Positions 23,050 to 32,772 of a stretch of 64,000 bases of DNA are shown one piece after another; positions within the stretch are counted from its first letter, which is position 1; every line of letters starts with the position of its first letter. Under the pieces are notes generated by a model. That model searched no databases and had not been told where the DNA came from. It saw only the letters and a program-made list of their open reading frames with translations. A program made the position numbers and the translations under genes. Source of the stretch: Xenopus tropicalis (lineage: Eukaryota; Chordata; Amphibia; Anura; Pipidae); NCBI RefSeq assembly GCF_000004195.4, contig NC_030677.2:198857872-198921871 (forward strand), written 5' to 3'.

Positions 23050-23230
23050 TCCTGGAATTCTCCATTATGTCAGACTTTCTAAAACAACTGGACTTTTCTT
23101 CTTAAAAACGTTTGACCACTCATCCAAGTGGCTCCTTCAGTTCAAAATTTCAAGAAAAAGAACTCAGAAAAGTCCAGTTGTTTTAGACTTCATTCTACTA
23201 GATACTGTATATCATGACCAGGATGAATGA
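23050..23230 (-). mobile_element. Penelope-like fragment with hammerhead-like motif
   Basis: Shares ACGTTTGACCACTCATCC (reverse) and CCAGTTGTTTTAGA, TAGATACTGTATATCATG with 32484-32600. Inverted arms AAAACAACTGGACTTTTCT and AGAAAAGTCCAGTTGTTTT flank the motif. No reverse-transcriptase domain remains. Confidence 0.45.
23100..23143 (-). ncRNA. Degenerate hammerhead-ribozyme-like motif
   Basis: The minus strand reads CTGAAGGAGCCACTTGGATG then AGTGGTCAAACG. Layout follows the hammerhead plan CUGANGA, stem II, GAAA: the stem-II arms CCACT/AGTGG can pair. A9 is G and the G of GAAA is C, so this copy is likely inactive. Arms of a long stem I lie on both sides. Confidence 0.35.
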
Positions 23231-23332
23231 GAAACTTCATAGACATACATCAGACTTTCTCCAAATCTCTTTATATAATCTCTTCAAACACATTTCTTTA
23301 GAGAAGTTAAGCCCCATCTAGCCTACCCGTCC

Positions 23333-23481
<149 letters not shown>

Positions 23482-23702
23482 ACTGCCACCCACATTACTC
23501 AATGCCACATCTATTATCTTGTCAACTGAAAATGATCCCCAAAAGGCCCCAAAATCCATTGTATACAAGTTAGTGCTGGACAGCTGTCTGATTGCTCAAC
23601 TGAGTCTAATTGCCAGGTATCAGCAGGATCAGGCACACTGATAAGTATCTTTCCGAATACAGAATCCAGTGTATTTTGCATGGAAAAGGTAGCCGTTAAA
23701 AA

Positions 23703-23822
23703 ACTATGGGAGAGATTCAATTTAAGGTGAAAAAACGTTTCTCCTAATTCGTTCCCAGTGTTTCCAGTAGAGCGATAAAACGTGAGATAAGTTTTTCTCA
23801 TCAAATTGAATCTGGTCCATTA
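23703..23822. mobile_element. ATTCAATTT...AAATTGAAT foldback MITE
   Basis: Ends GGAGAGATTCAATTTAAGG and CATCAAATTGAATCTGGTCC are inverted. Same family at 32790, 33661 and 37250. About 120 bp, non-coding. Confidence 0.55.
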
Positions 23823-24094
23823 TATTTATATATCCTTGCTATGAATACATGTTAGACACATATGACGCCCAATGGGCCTGAATGAGCATAACTGCTAAAT
23901 TGCACAAGAGCACTTACCCTTTAGCAAGCAATCAGAACTTTGCTTTATTCTCTATCTTGAAGCAGGATGTTCAAAGGTGATTGCTTATTGTTTACTGATA
24001 CATTAGCACTGTATGTACCCTGCCATGTCTTCTGCTGGGTTTTTAAAGTCTATGGGCATTTTTTCTCACTCCAAATACTCTCCATTACAAAGTC
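23823..24094. other. Unassigned DNA
   Basis: No recognised repeat; the two overlapping ORFs near 23967-24201 run into the MITE that follows and are not credible genes. Confidence 0.3.
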
Positions 24095-24236
24095 TATGGG
24101 ATTTTTTTTCTCACTTCTACTTGCACAACTTTTTTTTCTTGGCAAATTTTTGCCACGGTTTCTTGAACAAATTCGCCGATAGCAAAGGTATTTTGCACTG
24201 AATCCATGGTGAAACAAATAGCTCATCACTATAAAT
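24095..24236. mobile_element. CATCACTA-ended MITE fragment
   Basis: Contains TTGGCAAATTTTTGCCACGG, GAACAAATTCGCCGATAGCA and the end AAATAGCTCATCACTATA of the TAGTGATG family. Left end is decayed. Confidence 0.5.
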
Positions 24237-25097
24237 TGATGGGATTTATACCGGTATGCATGCCGGAGTACTATACAGGAAACAAGTGATCATGAACATG
24301 AACTGTCATTCAGAAACAGATGAATATGTTTGATTGTGGAGCTCTGACATCTCCATTAGGGGTTTTAGTAACATTTATAGTCCCAGGGATTCTCCAGTTG
24401 TTTATATTTGTTTATTATTTTTTAGTCTACAGCTTCTGCTTAGCTTCTAGGAATTATTTAACGTCTTTCGTCTTGGGATAACTGAGCAGTGGTGGGAAAG
24501 TTGTACATGGAGCTGTATATTCTATTACTTCTATTAAAGTACAATATATATACAATTCAGATGGAGCACTGGCTGTACTAAATGATGTCTCAGGTTATCC
24601 CATAGCTCTCTGCAAATGTTTGTTATGGTGCTTATAGCGGTGTTAATGAAGATTGCTTCATAATAATATATAATATTCCTGCTATTCTTATTATTATATA
24701 AAACACTGACATGTTACAAAGGGCCAACTCAAACCAAAACTCCTGCACTAAATGGAAGAAATGCTATTCAAGTACTGACAAAAGTAGCTCTGTAGAGACC
24801 ATGCTCAGGAAGACAATCATAAAAATGCTTGGAAGATCACATTCACCTTTTAGACCACAAGTGGCCTTAGAGACAGAGACATTGTAGGAAAACCTTGGAA
24901 AATCATTTTTGTTGAGCCTTACATAGACCTCTTGTACACTTGTACATGGGATATGTGATCATACTTCATTTGATCTTCTGCTGTGCTTGGTTGGTCCCAG
25001 GCTTGCTAAACAAAAGCCATAAACCAGTTTCCCTATAAAAACTGGCTTATTTTTATTTAAGGCTTAGTTATTGCCAAAAACTAAAATATTCCCCAAA
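24237..25097. other. Single-copy DNA, no gene seen
   Basis: No recognised repeats or coding region; AT-rich with ATAATATATAATATTCC near 24660. Confidence 0.3.
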
Positions 25098-25545
25098 TTA
25101 AAAAGGTGAAAACTAAGTAAGCTTTATCAGAAAGGTCTATGTAAATACAGCCATAAGCACTTACAGAAACGCTGCACTGAGTCCTCCATTAAAAGAAACA
25201 CGGGATTTCTTCTCTCCTTTTTTGTAAACATGTTCTTTGGTATCAGACTTCCTCTCCCGGGGCCAGAGTCTGCACTGTTCTTTCTTCACTCCTGCTCCCC
25301 CCTTCCCATAAAAATTCATAAAACTCACTCCCCTCTCCCTTAGGAATGTGTAATCTGAGCTATAAAGGTTAGACTGCAAGCAGGAAGCTATGAAGACCAA
25401 GCTAAAATGGCAGCTGCTATCTTAAACAAACAGAGGGAGCTTCTAGGGCTGTTTACTCAGGTATGGTAAAGCTTTCTGCAGAATAAATATAGCGTTCAAG
25501 GTGGCACTAATGTGGTGAATCTATGGGCAGTAAAATGCCACAGAA
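25098..25545 (+). mobile_element. T2-type TTAA MITE
   Basis: Starts TTAAAAAGGTGAAAACTAAG and continues GTAAGCTTTATCAGAAAGG, ACATGTTCTTTGGTATC, GGTATGGTAAAGCTTTC and GCAGTAAAATGCC, colinear with the copies at 35815 and 43788. The right terminal repeat is lost. The minus-strand 79-codon ORF is incidental. Confidence 0.7.
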
Positions 25546-25623
25546 GATCCTGGCTATTATGGAAAGACAAAAGTATTAGCGTATATAATTATAGGTATGA
25601 TTTTAGAATTCTCCCCTTTGGTA

Positions 25624-26062
25624 CTGTCAGCGGGGGCCTCCGGCACCCACGGGAGAGGTGAAGTCAGGATCAAGGAGGAAGGCCGCTTCCAGCGAGTCCG
25701 AGCGAAGTACAGATGCAGGATAATCCAATAGAGAGGTCAGGTTCAGGCAAAGGTCACTAAAGGCAGGCAGCAAGGTTCAAGGTCAGAAACAGGCAAATAA
25801 CCAGCAACAGGAAGCAGATAAGAATATTAGAGACCCAGGAACACAATAGGTATGTTGAGCTATACTCGGGCATTGAACCTGGGTCACTGGCGTCTTTTTG
25901 AGTTTGAATTTGGCGCCATAGCGCGTGACGTCATCGCGCCGGCGTCCTTGCGCCCACGTGGAGTCCTGGGCGCCGCCATCTTGGATTCGCCGCGCTGAGA
26001 AGGAAGACGCCGCCGCACACCAGGAGCAGGTAGGGAGCGGGAGCGGCGACGGTTCCTGACAG
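25624..26062. mobile_element. GC-rich foldback element, CTGTCAG ends, GTA duplication
   Basis: Ends CTGTCAGCGGGGG and GGTTCCTGACAG share a 7-base inverted CTGTCAG. GTA lies on both sides (25621-25623 and 26063-26065), suggesting a 3-bp target duplication. The left half has short purine-rich repeats (CAGGTTCAGGCAAAGGTCA, GCAGCAAGGTTCAAGGTCAG); the right half is CpG-rich. Class not known to me. The 61-codon minus-strand ORF inside is not supported. Confidence 0.5.
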
Positions 26063-26206
26063 GTACATCACATCTAAAGTAATAGCAACCCCAGATAAAT
26101 TGTGCAAGAAATGCATTTCACATTAAATTTTAATACAATAAAAATGAAATTGTGGAAAATAAAAATATGAACATTGATCATTATTAACCACCTAGTTGTT
26201 GCCATT

Positions 26207-26267
26207 CATCTATCTATCTATCTATCTATCTATATCTATCTATCTATCTATCTATCTATCTACCTAT
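26207..26267. repeat. (TATC)n microsatellite
   Basis: About 15 tetranucleotide units with one TATATC interruption, then CTACCTATAGG. Confidence 0.95.
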
Positions 26268-26742
26268 AGGCAAAATTCATTATAGTGTTCCAAAACTTTA
26301 CAATAATGCACAAACTATGACAAATGAAAAAATGATACTTGTGCCGGTAGAATAAATCAACTGAGACGTCTTCATTTTTTCTCTGAACTCCAAGCTTTTC
26401 ACAGAAATTGACTCCTTTGGGAGGAATCAGCTTAATTTGTAACAGAACCAAACACCCAAGGTAAAAACTGAAAACCAAGCTCTCATCAACTGTGTTGTAC
26501 CTTTCTTCCCTTCTAATATATTGTCCTACGAAGAAGGCAATAAATTGGAAGACACATAATGTCCTGAATTTTTTCACAGAACTGGAAATCCTTTCTTGTG
26601 AATGTGGGTTCAAGTTTAGGGGCTGTATCAGATTATTGTTCAGATGCTCATCAGTAGTTGAATGAGGGGGGCTACTTGCCATATGACTGCCAGGAATTGC
26701 TGGGCTTTGAACCCATGACTGCAGGTTGTTTGGACTGTGCAT
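26260..26742 (-). CDS. Hypothetical 160-codon ORF, probably chance
   Basis: This is the longest ORF outside recognised repeats. I do not recognise the translation. It has two or three hydrophobic stretches (VFQFIAFFVGQYI near residue 68, FSFYLGCLVLLQIKLIP near 91, HFFICHSLCIIVKFW near 136), a Ser/Asn-rich start, and no known motif. Its end runs into the TATC microsatellite. In DNA of this base composition roughly one ORF this long is expected by chance over six frames of a window this size, so the evidence for a gene is weak. A decayed retrocopy is an alternative. Confidence 0.12.
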   Translation of the reverse strand: MHSPNNLQSWVQSPAIPGSHMASSPPHSTTDEHLNNNLIQPLNLNPHSQERISSSVKKFRTLCVFQFIAFFVGQYIRREERYNTVDESLVFSFYLGCLVLLQIKLIPPKGVNFCEKLGVQRKNEDVSVDLFYRHKYHFFICHSLCIIVKFWNTIMNFAYR

Positions 26743-26945
26743 TTTCCTGTTGAGCCTCCAGAGGCATATAGGACAGACTGCAGACTATAATCCACTTAAC
26801 TATACTTTCCCTCTTTTGTTTTCTCAGTCTCCTCCTTTAATCTTGCTAAGGCCAGGTGTCAATGTTCTTTTTATCAAGGCCCTTTATAAGCCAGTGCATT
26901 CCTGTCAGTTATTGCTCCATGATTGACTCATGTCTGTGCAGATTT

Positions 26946-27312
26946 CCTGATTTGTACCTGAGTTCCTGATTTGTGCCCGAGTCCTAATTTGTACCTGAGT
27001 TCCTGATTTGTACCCGAGTTCCTGATTTGTGCCCTAGTTCCTGATTAGTACCTGAGTTCCTGATTTGTACCCGAGTTCCTGATTTGTGCCCGAGTTCCTG
27101 ATTTGTACCCGAGTTCCTGATTTGTACCCGAGTTCCTGATTTGTACCTGAGTTCCTGATTTGTACCTGAGTTCCTGATTTGTGCCCGAGTTCCTGATTTG
27201 TACCTGAGTTCCTGATTTGTTCCCGAGTTCCTGATTTGTACCCGAGTTCCTGATTTGTACCTGAGTTCCTGATTTGTGCCCGAGTTCCTGATTTGTACCT
27301 GAGTTCCTGCTT
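26946..27312. repeat. 19-bp minisatellite, about 19 copies
   Basis: The unit is CCTGATTTGTACCCGAGTT, with variants TACCTGAG, TGCCCGAG and TTCCCGAG. Ends merge into single-copy text (TCCTGCTTGTTCCCCAGTCC). Confidence 0.95.
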
Positions 27313-27715
27313 GTTCCCCAGTCCTGTTAGTTCTCCTGATCTCCTAGTTTTGACCCCCTGGCCTGTTCCATGGACTATGGACTGTGTTCAGGTTGTATCC
27401 TCTATTCTATTACTCGGATTTGGTTTTCATTTGTCATCTGTTTCATCTTTGTCATCTTTCCCGTGCTTCCTCAGCCTCCTCTACGCAAAGTTTTTAACAG
27501 TGCATGCACCAAGCTAGAACACATGCAGGGAATGCCTGGAAAGCGACTGGTAGCTCAAGCTGTAGAAAATTGCCATAGGCTGAATATGTAAGAGGTCCAC
27601 AATTAGAACAAATTGGCACCCCATAATGCCTAAGGCTTTCTTTGTCCTTTAAAGGAACGGTGGCAAAACTGAGAAAATAGGCTGTGCATAGGGTTGCCAC
27701 AGGGAAACGCATTTA
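27313..27715. other. Unassigned DNA, no gene seen
   Basis: Pyrimidine-rich stretch with overlapping 70-80-codon ORFs on both strands, none with recognisable motifs. Confidence 0.3.
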
Positions 27716-27885
27716 CCGCATGAATTTTTTTGCCACGGCCACGCCAATTTTGACGCAACTGCAACTTTTTTGGACACGCGCCAAATTTTTCCACGGCGAG
27801 TTTTTGTTGAAGTTTTGCCAATGCCGAAATGCGGAAATTCGCTGCAAATCCATGCCTGGAGAAAAAATTTGCTCATCACTAGACT
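27716..27885. mobile_element. CATCACTA-ended MITE
   Basis: Contains TTTTTTTGCCACGGCCACGC, ATGCGGAAATTCGCTGCAAA, CCATGCCTGGAG and the end AAATTTGCTCATCACTAGAC, as in the family at 60213 and 37773. The left end is replaced by unrelated sequence. Confidence 0.6.
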
Positions 27886-27886
27886 G

Positions 27887-28140
27887 GGGGGGGGGGGGTG
27901 ATTTATCAACATTCAAATTTGAATTTTCTCCAAAATACAAGTTCTTTTGAACTAAAATTCCCTAAGCCCTAAGCAAAATGAAGCCATTTTTCCAATTAGA
28001 GATTCTCAAGGTTTTTTTCTTTATTTGATCGAGTTTTTTGTATTCTGAGCAAACAGTCAAGTTTTTTAAAAATGCAAGTTTATTTGAAGTAGAAAAAACT
28101 CACATTTCCAAACTCGAAAACTGATACATAAGCCCATAGG
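27887..28140. mobile_element. Foldback MITE remnant (TTTATCAACATTC ends)
   Basis: A run of about 13 G is followed by GTGATTTATCAACATTCAAA and ends AACTGATACATAAGCCCATAG. The interior is rich in CAAGTTTTTT and AACTCG. Similar in style to the TTTATCGA elements at 43300-43637. Confidence 0.4.
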
Positions 28141-29056
28141 TGCTCTTTCTCAGACTGGGATACAAACCCCATGGCACCCATTCCCTACATACCCACTGTA
28201 TTCTCTGAGCTTTTCTCCACTAGACTGCCTCTAAATGAGAAAAAGCAAATTGCTTTCCATTAAAAGATGCATCTTGGCCTGAGGTGTCTCTTCTCTACCC
28301 CGTCGCTTCCATAGGGTCCCATTAGTGTTATTCACACCACAATTTTGACAACTTAATAAATGAAGCTTGCAATGAACCTTTTTTATGAACTTTCTCCAGA
28401 TTCTGCACAAGAGTTCCATTGTATTCCACACGGACGGCCGGTGAAACTTATTCTATCAGTGTAGTTGCACATGAAAGCCCTTGGGAGGAAAAGATTGTCT
28501 TATAGTGTCAATGTTTCTGCACAGTAGCAAAGAGCTAGACGTTTTGATAAATTGACTTTTGAGAAGAGAAGGAACTAAAAAAACCAAAAATGCCCAACTG
28601 GCACTATTTATTGTCCACTTACATTTAGAAATAAGTCTCGGAATCCTTGAAAACAAGTTATCATCTTTCATACTGGTCTTAACACAGGGAATTTAGTATA
28701 TTGATATATTAGTAAGGGATATGTGCGTTCCCTCCCATTTTCTATACACTGTATGAGTATTATTCCTATGTAATTTATTATGTATTCATAAATCCCCATG
28801 AACGCAGCAAGGTCAGCGCTAATATGTGAGTTGGTTATGCAGCTCAGAATATATCTCTAAGGGTTTCTCTTATTTCACCTTCCTCTACCTCTTGTGTTTT
28901 ATTGAGCTTTTCTTTTTCATTTTTTACATGTTAAATCAAAAGCCATTCTGACTTTACTTCACCCTAGAGCTTAGCTTAGTCTGCTGTCTGTCATTTAGCG
29001 GTCACTGCTGCTCATATATTACACAAATGGCCTTGGCCTTGGCCTTTGCTGTCATT
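28141..29056. other. Unassigned DNA, no gene seen
   Basis: Mostly single-copy. No recognised repeat family and no supported ORF. Confidence 0.3.
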
Positions 29057-29492
29057 GAATGTTTTTCCCTTCCTTCCTTCACAGTTTCTTCTCACGTTGC
29101 AGTGACCCATTCTCAGCTTGAGGCTAGTGGAATGGTTCTGGAGTCTTCCATGTGGATTTCCCTCTGAATGTTTTTCCCTTCCTTCCTTCACAGTTTCTTC
29201 TCACGTTGCAGTGACCCATTCTCAGCTTGAGGCTAGTGGAATGGTTCTGGAGTCTTCCATGTGGATTTCCCTCTGAATGTTTTTCCCTTCCTTCCTTCAC
29301 AGTTTCTTCTCACGTTGCAGTGACCCATTCTCAGCTTGAGGCTAGTGGAATGGTTCTGGAGTCTTCCATGTGGATTTCCCTCTGAATGTTTTTCCCTTCC
29401 TTCCTTCACAGTTTCTTCTCACGTTGCAGTGACCCATTCTCAGCTTCAGGCTAGTGGAATGGTTCTGGAGTCTTTCATGCGGATTTCCCTCT
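29057..29492 (+). repeat. 109-bp tandem repeat, four copies
   Basis: Units begin at 29057, 29166, 29275 and 29384 with GAATGTTTTTCCCTTCCTTC and end GTGGATTTCCCTCT. The first three are identical as read; the fourth has a few changes (AGCTTCAGG, CTTTCATGCGG). Recent local duplication. The 91-codon minus-strand ORF spans the repeat and is not a gene. Confidence 0.93.
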
Positions 29493-29713
29493 ATTCCTGT
29501 ATTGGCTGAACGTATTCTTTTTGACTGACTTATGCTACGTTCCTTTCTTATTTCTTCCTTAAACAGCAAGGAAAGGCTAGGAAAGCCCTTAACATAGTGT
29601 AGAGCCCCCTTGCCCAAAGCAAATCGACAAATTTATTTTTTAAAATAATGGTCACAATGGGATTAACTTAGCTGTATTTGCAGCCTCTCACGACCGCCAT
29701 CTTGGATTCCCCC
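29493..29713. other. Spacer between arrays
   Basis: Single-copy; no feature recognised. Confidence 0.3.
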
Positions 29714-29900
29714 GCTCGCAACCCTCTGTGGCGATCAAACAGACCCTCCCTCGCACCCCCCGTGGCGATCAAACAGACCCCCCCTCGCACCCCCCGTGGC
29801 GATCAAACAGACCCCCCCTCGCACCCCCCCCCCCGTGGTGATGAAACAGACCCCCGCTCACACCCACCCCTTCCCCCGTGGCAATCAAACAGCCCCCGAT
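29714..29900. repeat. GC-rich 33-38-bp tandem repeat, five copies
   Basis: Units contain CGTGGCGATCAAACAGACCC followed by CCCCTCGCACCCC with variable C-runs. The later copies are diverged (GTGGTGATGAAACAG, GTGGCAATCAAACAG). ORFs on both strands here follow the repeat. Confidence 0.85.
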
Positions 29901-30621
29901 TGCAACCCCCCCGCTCGCTCCCCGTCGCTTGCTCGAGTGCTTGCCTGTGCTTCTCATTGTGTCTGATGAGCCGGGGGGGGGGGGGCTGGGAGTGCGCCTG
30001 CTTGCCACACTAAAAACCATCAATTCGCATGCGCCACCTACAGTGTCTCGGTCCCATGGTCAAGTCAGGAGCGAGGCATTATGGGAAGTTTCTTTACACA
30101 GCTCAGCGTTTTTTCTTCCTGTTTGGCTTCTGATCATCTGAACAGGAGAAATATGGGGAGACTTAAGGGCACTATTGAGAGAACTGAAGTTATGGCTGCA
30201 GCTTGAGATTAACTCTTTATTAGCCTTTCCTTCTCCTTTAAAACCTCTTCCTGGCAGCCTTTTTACTTTTGTCAAAACCATAGACCCACCTCAACTTTTT
30301 CTGACATTTCAGCCTTTTGGTATGGTAGTTATGAGTGTGTTGAAGTGAAATATCAAATTGTATCCCACCCATTTATATGAGAGTAAGCTGTTATTTCTGT
30401 CATCCCAAAGAAATAGGGTTACTTTATAATAAACGGGTCTTTCATTTGAACTTTTATTCTTGGCCTTTGAAATTATTGCCACTTTCAGTCTGCATTTGTA
30501 TCTTTCTCAAAGATGCTTAAGGAAGGAAGCGCTGGTCTAATTATTATCTACATTGATTTGTTTGACCTTTGCACCCTACTTTTCTAATGCTGAAGAGTTC
30601 AGACCCAGTGGACAATATATA
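29901..30621. other. Unassigned DNA, no gene seen
   Basis: A G-run of 12 lies at about 29972. The rest is single-copy, with no supported ORF. Confidence 0.3.
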
Positions 30622-30800
30622 TCAGTGATCCCCAACCAGAGCAACATGTTGCTCCCCAACCCCTTGGATGTTGCTCTCAGTGCCCCCAAACCAGGGAGTT
30701 ATTTTTGAATTCCTGACTTGGGGGCAAGTTTTGGTTGAATAAAAACAAGATTTACTACCCAATAAAGCCCCTGTAAGCTGAGCCAAGATTCTGCCTTTTT
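30622..30800. mobile_element. hAT-like MITE remnant (GATCCCCAACC end)
   Basis: Contains CAGTGATCCCCAACCAGAGC, AACATGTTGCTCCCCAACCC and TTGAATTCCTGACTTGGGG; same family as 1978-2249. The right end is missing; AACCGAATCCGAATCCC just beyond is from the family of 37464. Confidence 0.55.
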
Positions 30801-30859
30801 TAGCAGGATTCTGATCCAGCCCAAATCCACGTTCCTGGCCGAACCGAATCCGAATCCCT

Positions 30860-31042
30860 AAGGGCAGGGGTACACAGGGAGATTAGTCGTCCAGTGACAA
30901 ATCTTGCCTTGAGAGGAAACTTTGGGCGACTGCAGGACATCGCAGCAACGTGTATGTGGATGGCATTGCGGGGAGATTAGTTGCCCGCAACAACAAAGAT
31001 TTGTCGCTGGGCAACTAATCTCCCCATGTACCCCTGCCCTTA
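30860..31042. mobile_element. Foldback MITE (GGGCAGGGGTACAC ends)
   Basis: Ends AAGGGCAGGGGTACACAGGG and TACCCCTGCCCTT, followed inward by GAGATTAGT and ACTAATCTCCCC, are inverted. Inner sequence (GCAACAACAAAGATTTGTCG) continues the foldback. 183 bp. The 141-codon minus-strand ORF that overlaps it is not a gene. Confidence 0.65.
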
Positions 31043-31350
31043 AATCACGTGATTTTTTGTCACATAAACATGGAAGTTGAAACAGTTCCTTTACCTGGGA
31101 AATTAATGCAGAAGAACAGCACTCACAGCATTTACTCAATGAGTCTTGCAAAGATTTCTTTTGCTCCATGTTTGCTCCATGTTTGTGTGTATATGTATAT
31201 ATATGATTTTTTTCTAGCACTGGACACTTTACAGCACTTTTTGGCACTTTCACTTGCTTTATGGCTTCTGCCATTTTTGGCACTTTACCTTGAGGTCACT
31301 TCCTATTGATTTGATGATTTTGGATATTTAAGGGTGTGTGGTATAAGCAT
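31043..31350. repeat. Leader of a Penelope-like or unknown retroelement
   Basis: Contains repeated GGCACTTT / GCACTTT motifs (31212-31290: CACTTTACAGCACTTTTTGG) directly upstream of a hammerhead-like motif. I do not recognise the element with certainty. Confidence 0.3.
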
Positions 31351-31400
31351 AGTTGCCTTGAGAAAGGTCCCGATGTGGACCGAAACGTAACGTCGGCTGT
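31351..31400 (+). ncRNA. Hammerhead-ribozyme-like motif
   Basis: Reads CTTGAGAAAGGTCC, loop CGATGT, GGACCGAAACG, then TAACGTCGGC. Stem II (GGTCC/GGACC) and the GAAAC box are intact. ACG-TAA-CGT can form stem III, followed by a GTC cleavage-type triplet, and GCC/GGC can begin stem I. The CUGANGA box is degraded (TTGAGAA), and an extra A precedes stem II. Self-cleavage is doubtful; the layout is that of the family. Confidence 0.4.
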
Positions 31401-31557
31401 TTTAAAAATACACGTTTTTTTTCACAAGAGATCTCGGTGTTGCTGGTCATTTTTACAGTATATATATAATATATATATATAAAAGTCGACACGACAGCAC
31501 CACACTCCGAAAGTTGCTACAATGTAGCTGCCCCTGTGCACGGAATACCAAATAGAT

Positions 31558-31752
31558 ACCAAATCAAACACAACCAGCACCAAGGGTCTTGTGGTTCAAA
31601 CAAATATTAGTGTATTATAATTGCATGTACAACCGACGTTTCGGTCCCTTTTGGGACCTTTTTCAACCGAAACATCGGTTGTTCATGCAATTATAATACA
31701 CTAATATTTGTTTGAACCACAAGACCCTTGGTGCTGGTTGTGTTTGATTTGG

Positions 31753-31753
<1 letters not shown>
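31558..31753. repeat. Long hairpin: 88-bp inverted repeat, 20-bp loop
   Basis: Arms 31558-31645 and 31666-31753 are inverted copies with two mismatches by eye. The arms start ACCAAATCAAACACAACCAG and end GTTTCGGT. The loop-proximal part contains GGTCCCTTTTGGGACC, itself a palindrome. A (TA)n run abuts the right arm. The loop region on the minus strand reads like a hammerhead-like motif. Confidence 0.9.
31622..31690 (-). ncRNA. Hammerhead-like motif in hairpin head
   Basis: The minus strand reads TTGAAAAAGGTCCC, AAAA, GGGACCGAAACGTCGGTTG. Stem II (GGTCCC/GGGACC) and GAAACGTC resemble the motif at 31351. The flanks CAACCGA and TCGGTTG supply a long stem I, which is the 88-bp hairpin itself. 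The CUGANGA box is degraded. Confidence 0.35.
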
Positions 31754-31755
<2 letters not shown>

Positions 31756-31790
<35 letters not shown>

Positions 31791-31870
31791 GGACAGAGAG
31801 GCCAGCACCCAGGGCTTTTGAACCTTTATAGGGTGTGCTCCACTCTTCCTTGTGTATATATATATATATG
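31756..31870. repeat. Two short (TA)n runs
   Basis: AT dinucleotide runs at about 31756-31789 and 31855-31869, separated by about 65 bases of single-copy sequence. Confidence 0.9.
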
Positions 31871-32483
31871 GTAGAAGCATAAAATGCATTATATTGTTGT
31901 TTACAATTAGAAATGAAAGAAAACAAATAAAGTATTTAATATATTTAATAATAACAAATATTTATTTAATATAAAAACATTTTTGAATTTCTGGATTGTG
32001 GTGCTGGACTAACAGTTGAACAGATTTACAGCTAAAATATCTGATATCTGATAATTCCCAGATCTTATAAATGATGCACAGTATGCGCTTTACACATGTG
32101 CCCTAGAAATCCTTCTTCTAATGGATGTAATCGGCTATTTTGGTTGTTTTGCTGACGAGGTTCCTTTTGACTGACAGGAGATAGAATAGAACATGTTCTG
32201 TACCCATAATGCCATCCCAATAGGTCTTTCAACTTTCATCTATGGCTCATATGGAGGCTGCCGGATAGGGAGCCCAGAGATGCTGATGCAATTGAATGTA
32301 CAAGCAACGAATATTGAGTCTGTTTCAAAAGCATCAGCAAAAATATAGTTGTAGTTTAAAAAAACTGTTGTAATTAAAAAACAAATTTTTGTGATTTAAA
32401 AAAATTAAAGATAATACAAAGCTAATAAATTTGTATATTAAAAATCCTGATCTATTTTTATAAATGTAGAATTCCATTTTATT
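31871..32483. other. Unassigned AT-rich DNA
   Basis: No repeat family or gene recognised. Confidence 0.3.
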
Positions 32484-32545
32484 CAGATTCAGTTTGAACT
32501 GAAGAAGCCACTCGGATGAGTGGTGAAACGTTTTCAAGGAAAACT
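32484..32545 (+). ncRNA. Hammerhead-ribozyme-like motif, best-preserved core
   Basis: Reads CTGAAGAAGCCACT, CGGATG, AGTGGTGAAACGTTTTC. CTGAAGA satisfies the CUGANGA core (N7 = A), stem II CCACT/AGTGG pairs, and GAAAC follows. An extra base between the core and stem II and a weak stem III leave activity uncertain. It lies immediately upstream of a Penelope-like ORF start, where such ribozymes are known to sit in Penelope-like elements. Confidence 0.5.
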
Positions 32546-32772
32546 CCAGTTGTTTTAGATTTAATTCTATAGATACTGTATATCATGGCCTGGATGAGAA
32601 TCTTCATAGACGTATTGCTACTCATTTTGGGGAGAATACCCTAAAATTGGTACGGGAATATGAGAGGACGGCTAGAAAACTTACGGATTACAGAAACTTT
32701 GTGTCAAATATTCCCCATAGATTCCTATTGAGTTTTCATGGGATAAACCACAAGATAAGTGTTTCTAATTGA
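32527..32772 (+). pseudogene. Penelope-like retroelement ORF, N-terminal fragment
   Basis: A frame open for 82 codons begins inside the hammerhead-like motif and ends at TGA 32770. Near residue 23 it reads DENLHRRIATHFGENTLKLV, then REYERTARKLTDYRNF. The pattern GxxT...REYE..ARKL.DYRN is typical, to my knowledge, of the region before the RT in Penelope-like (Neptune-type) ORFs, which usually continues NHxRFxLRC. Here it runs into unrelated MITE-like sequence after about residue 58. RT and GIY-YIG endonuclease are absent. Confidence 0.5.

Noticed and set aside
30858..31283. 141-codon minus-strand ORF
   Set aside because: Starts in single-copy DNA and runs through a foldback MITE; no motif, length compatible with chance.
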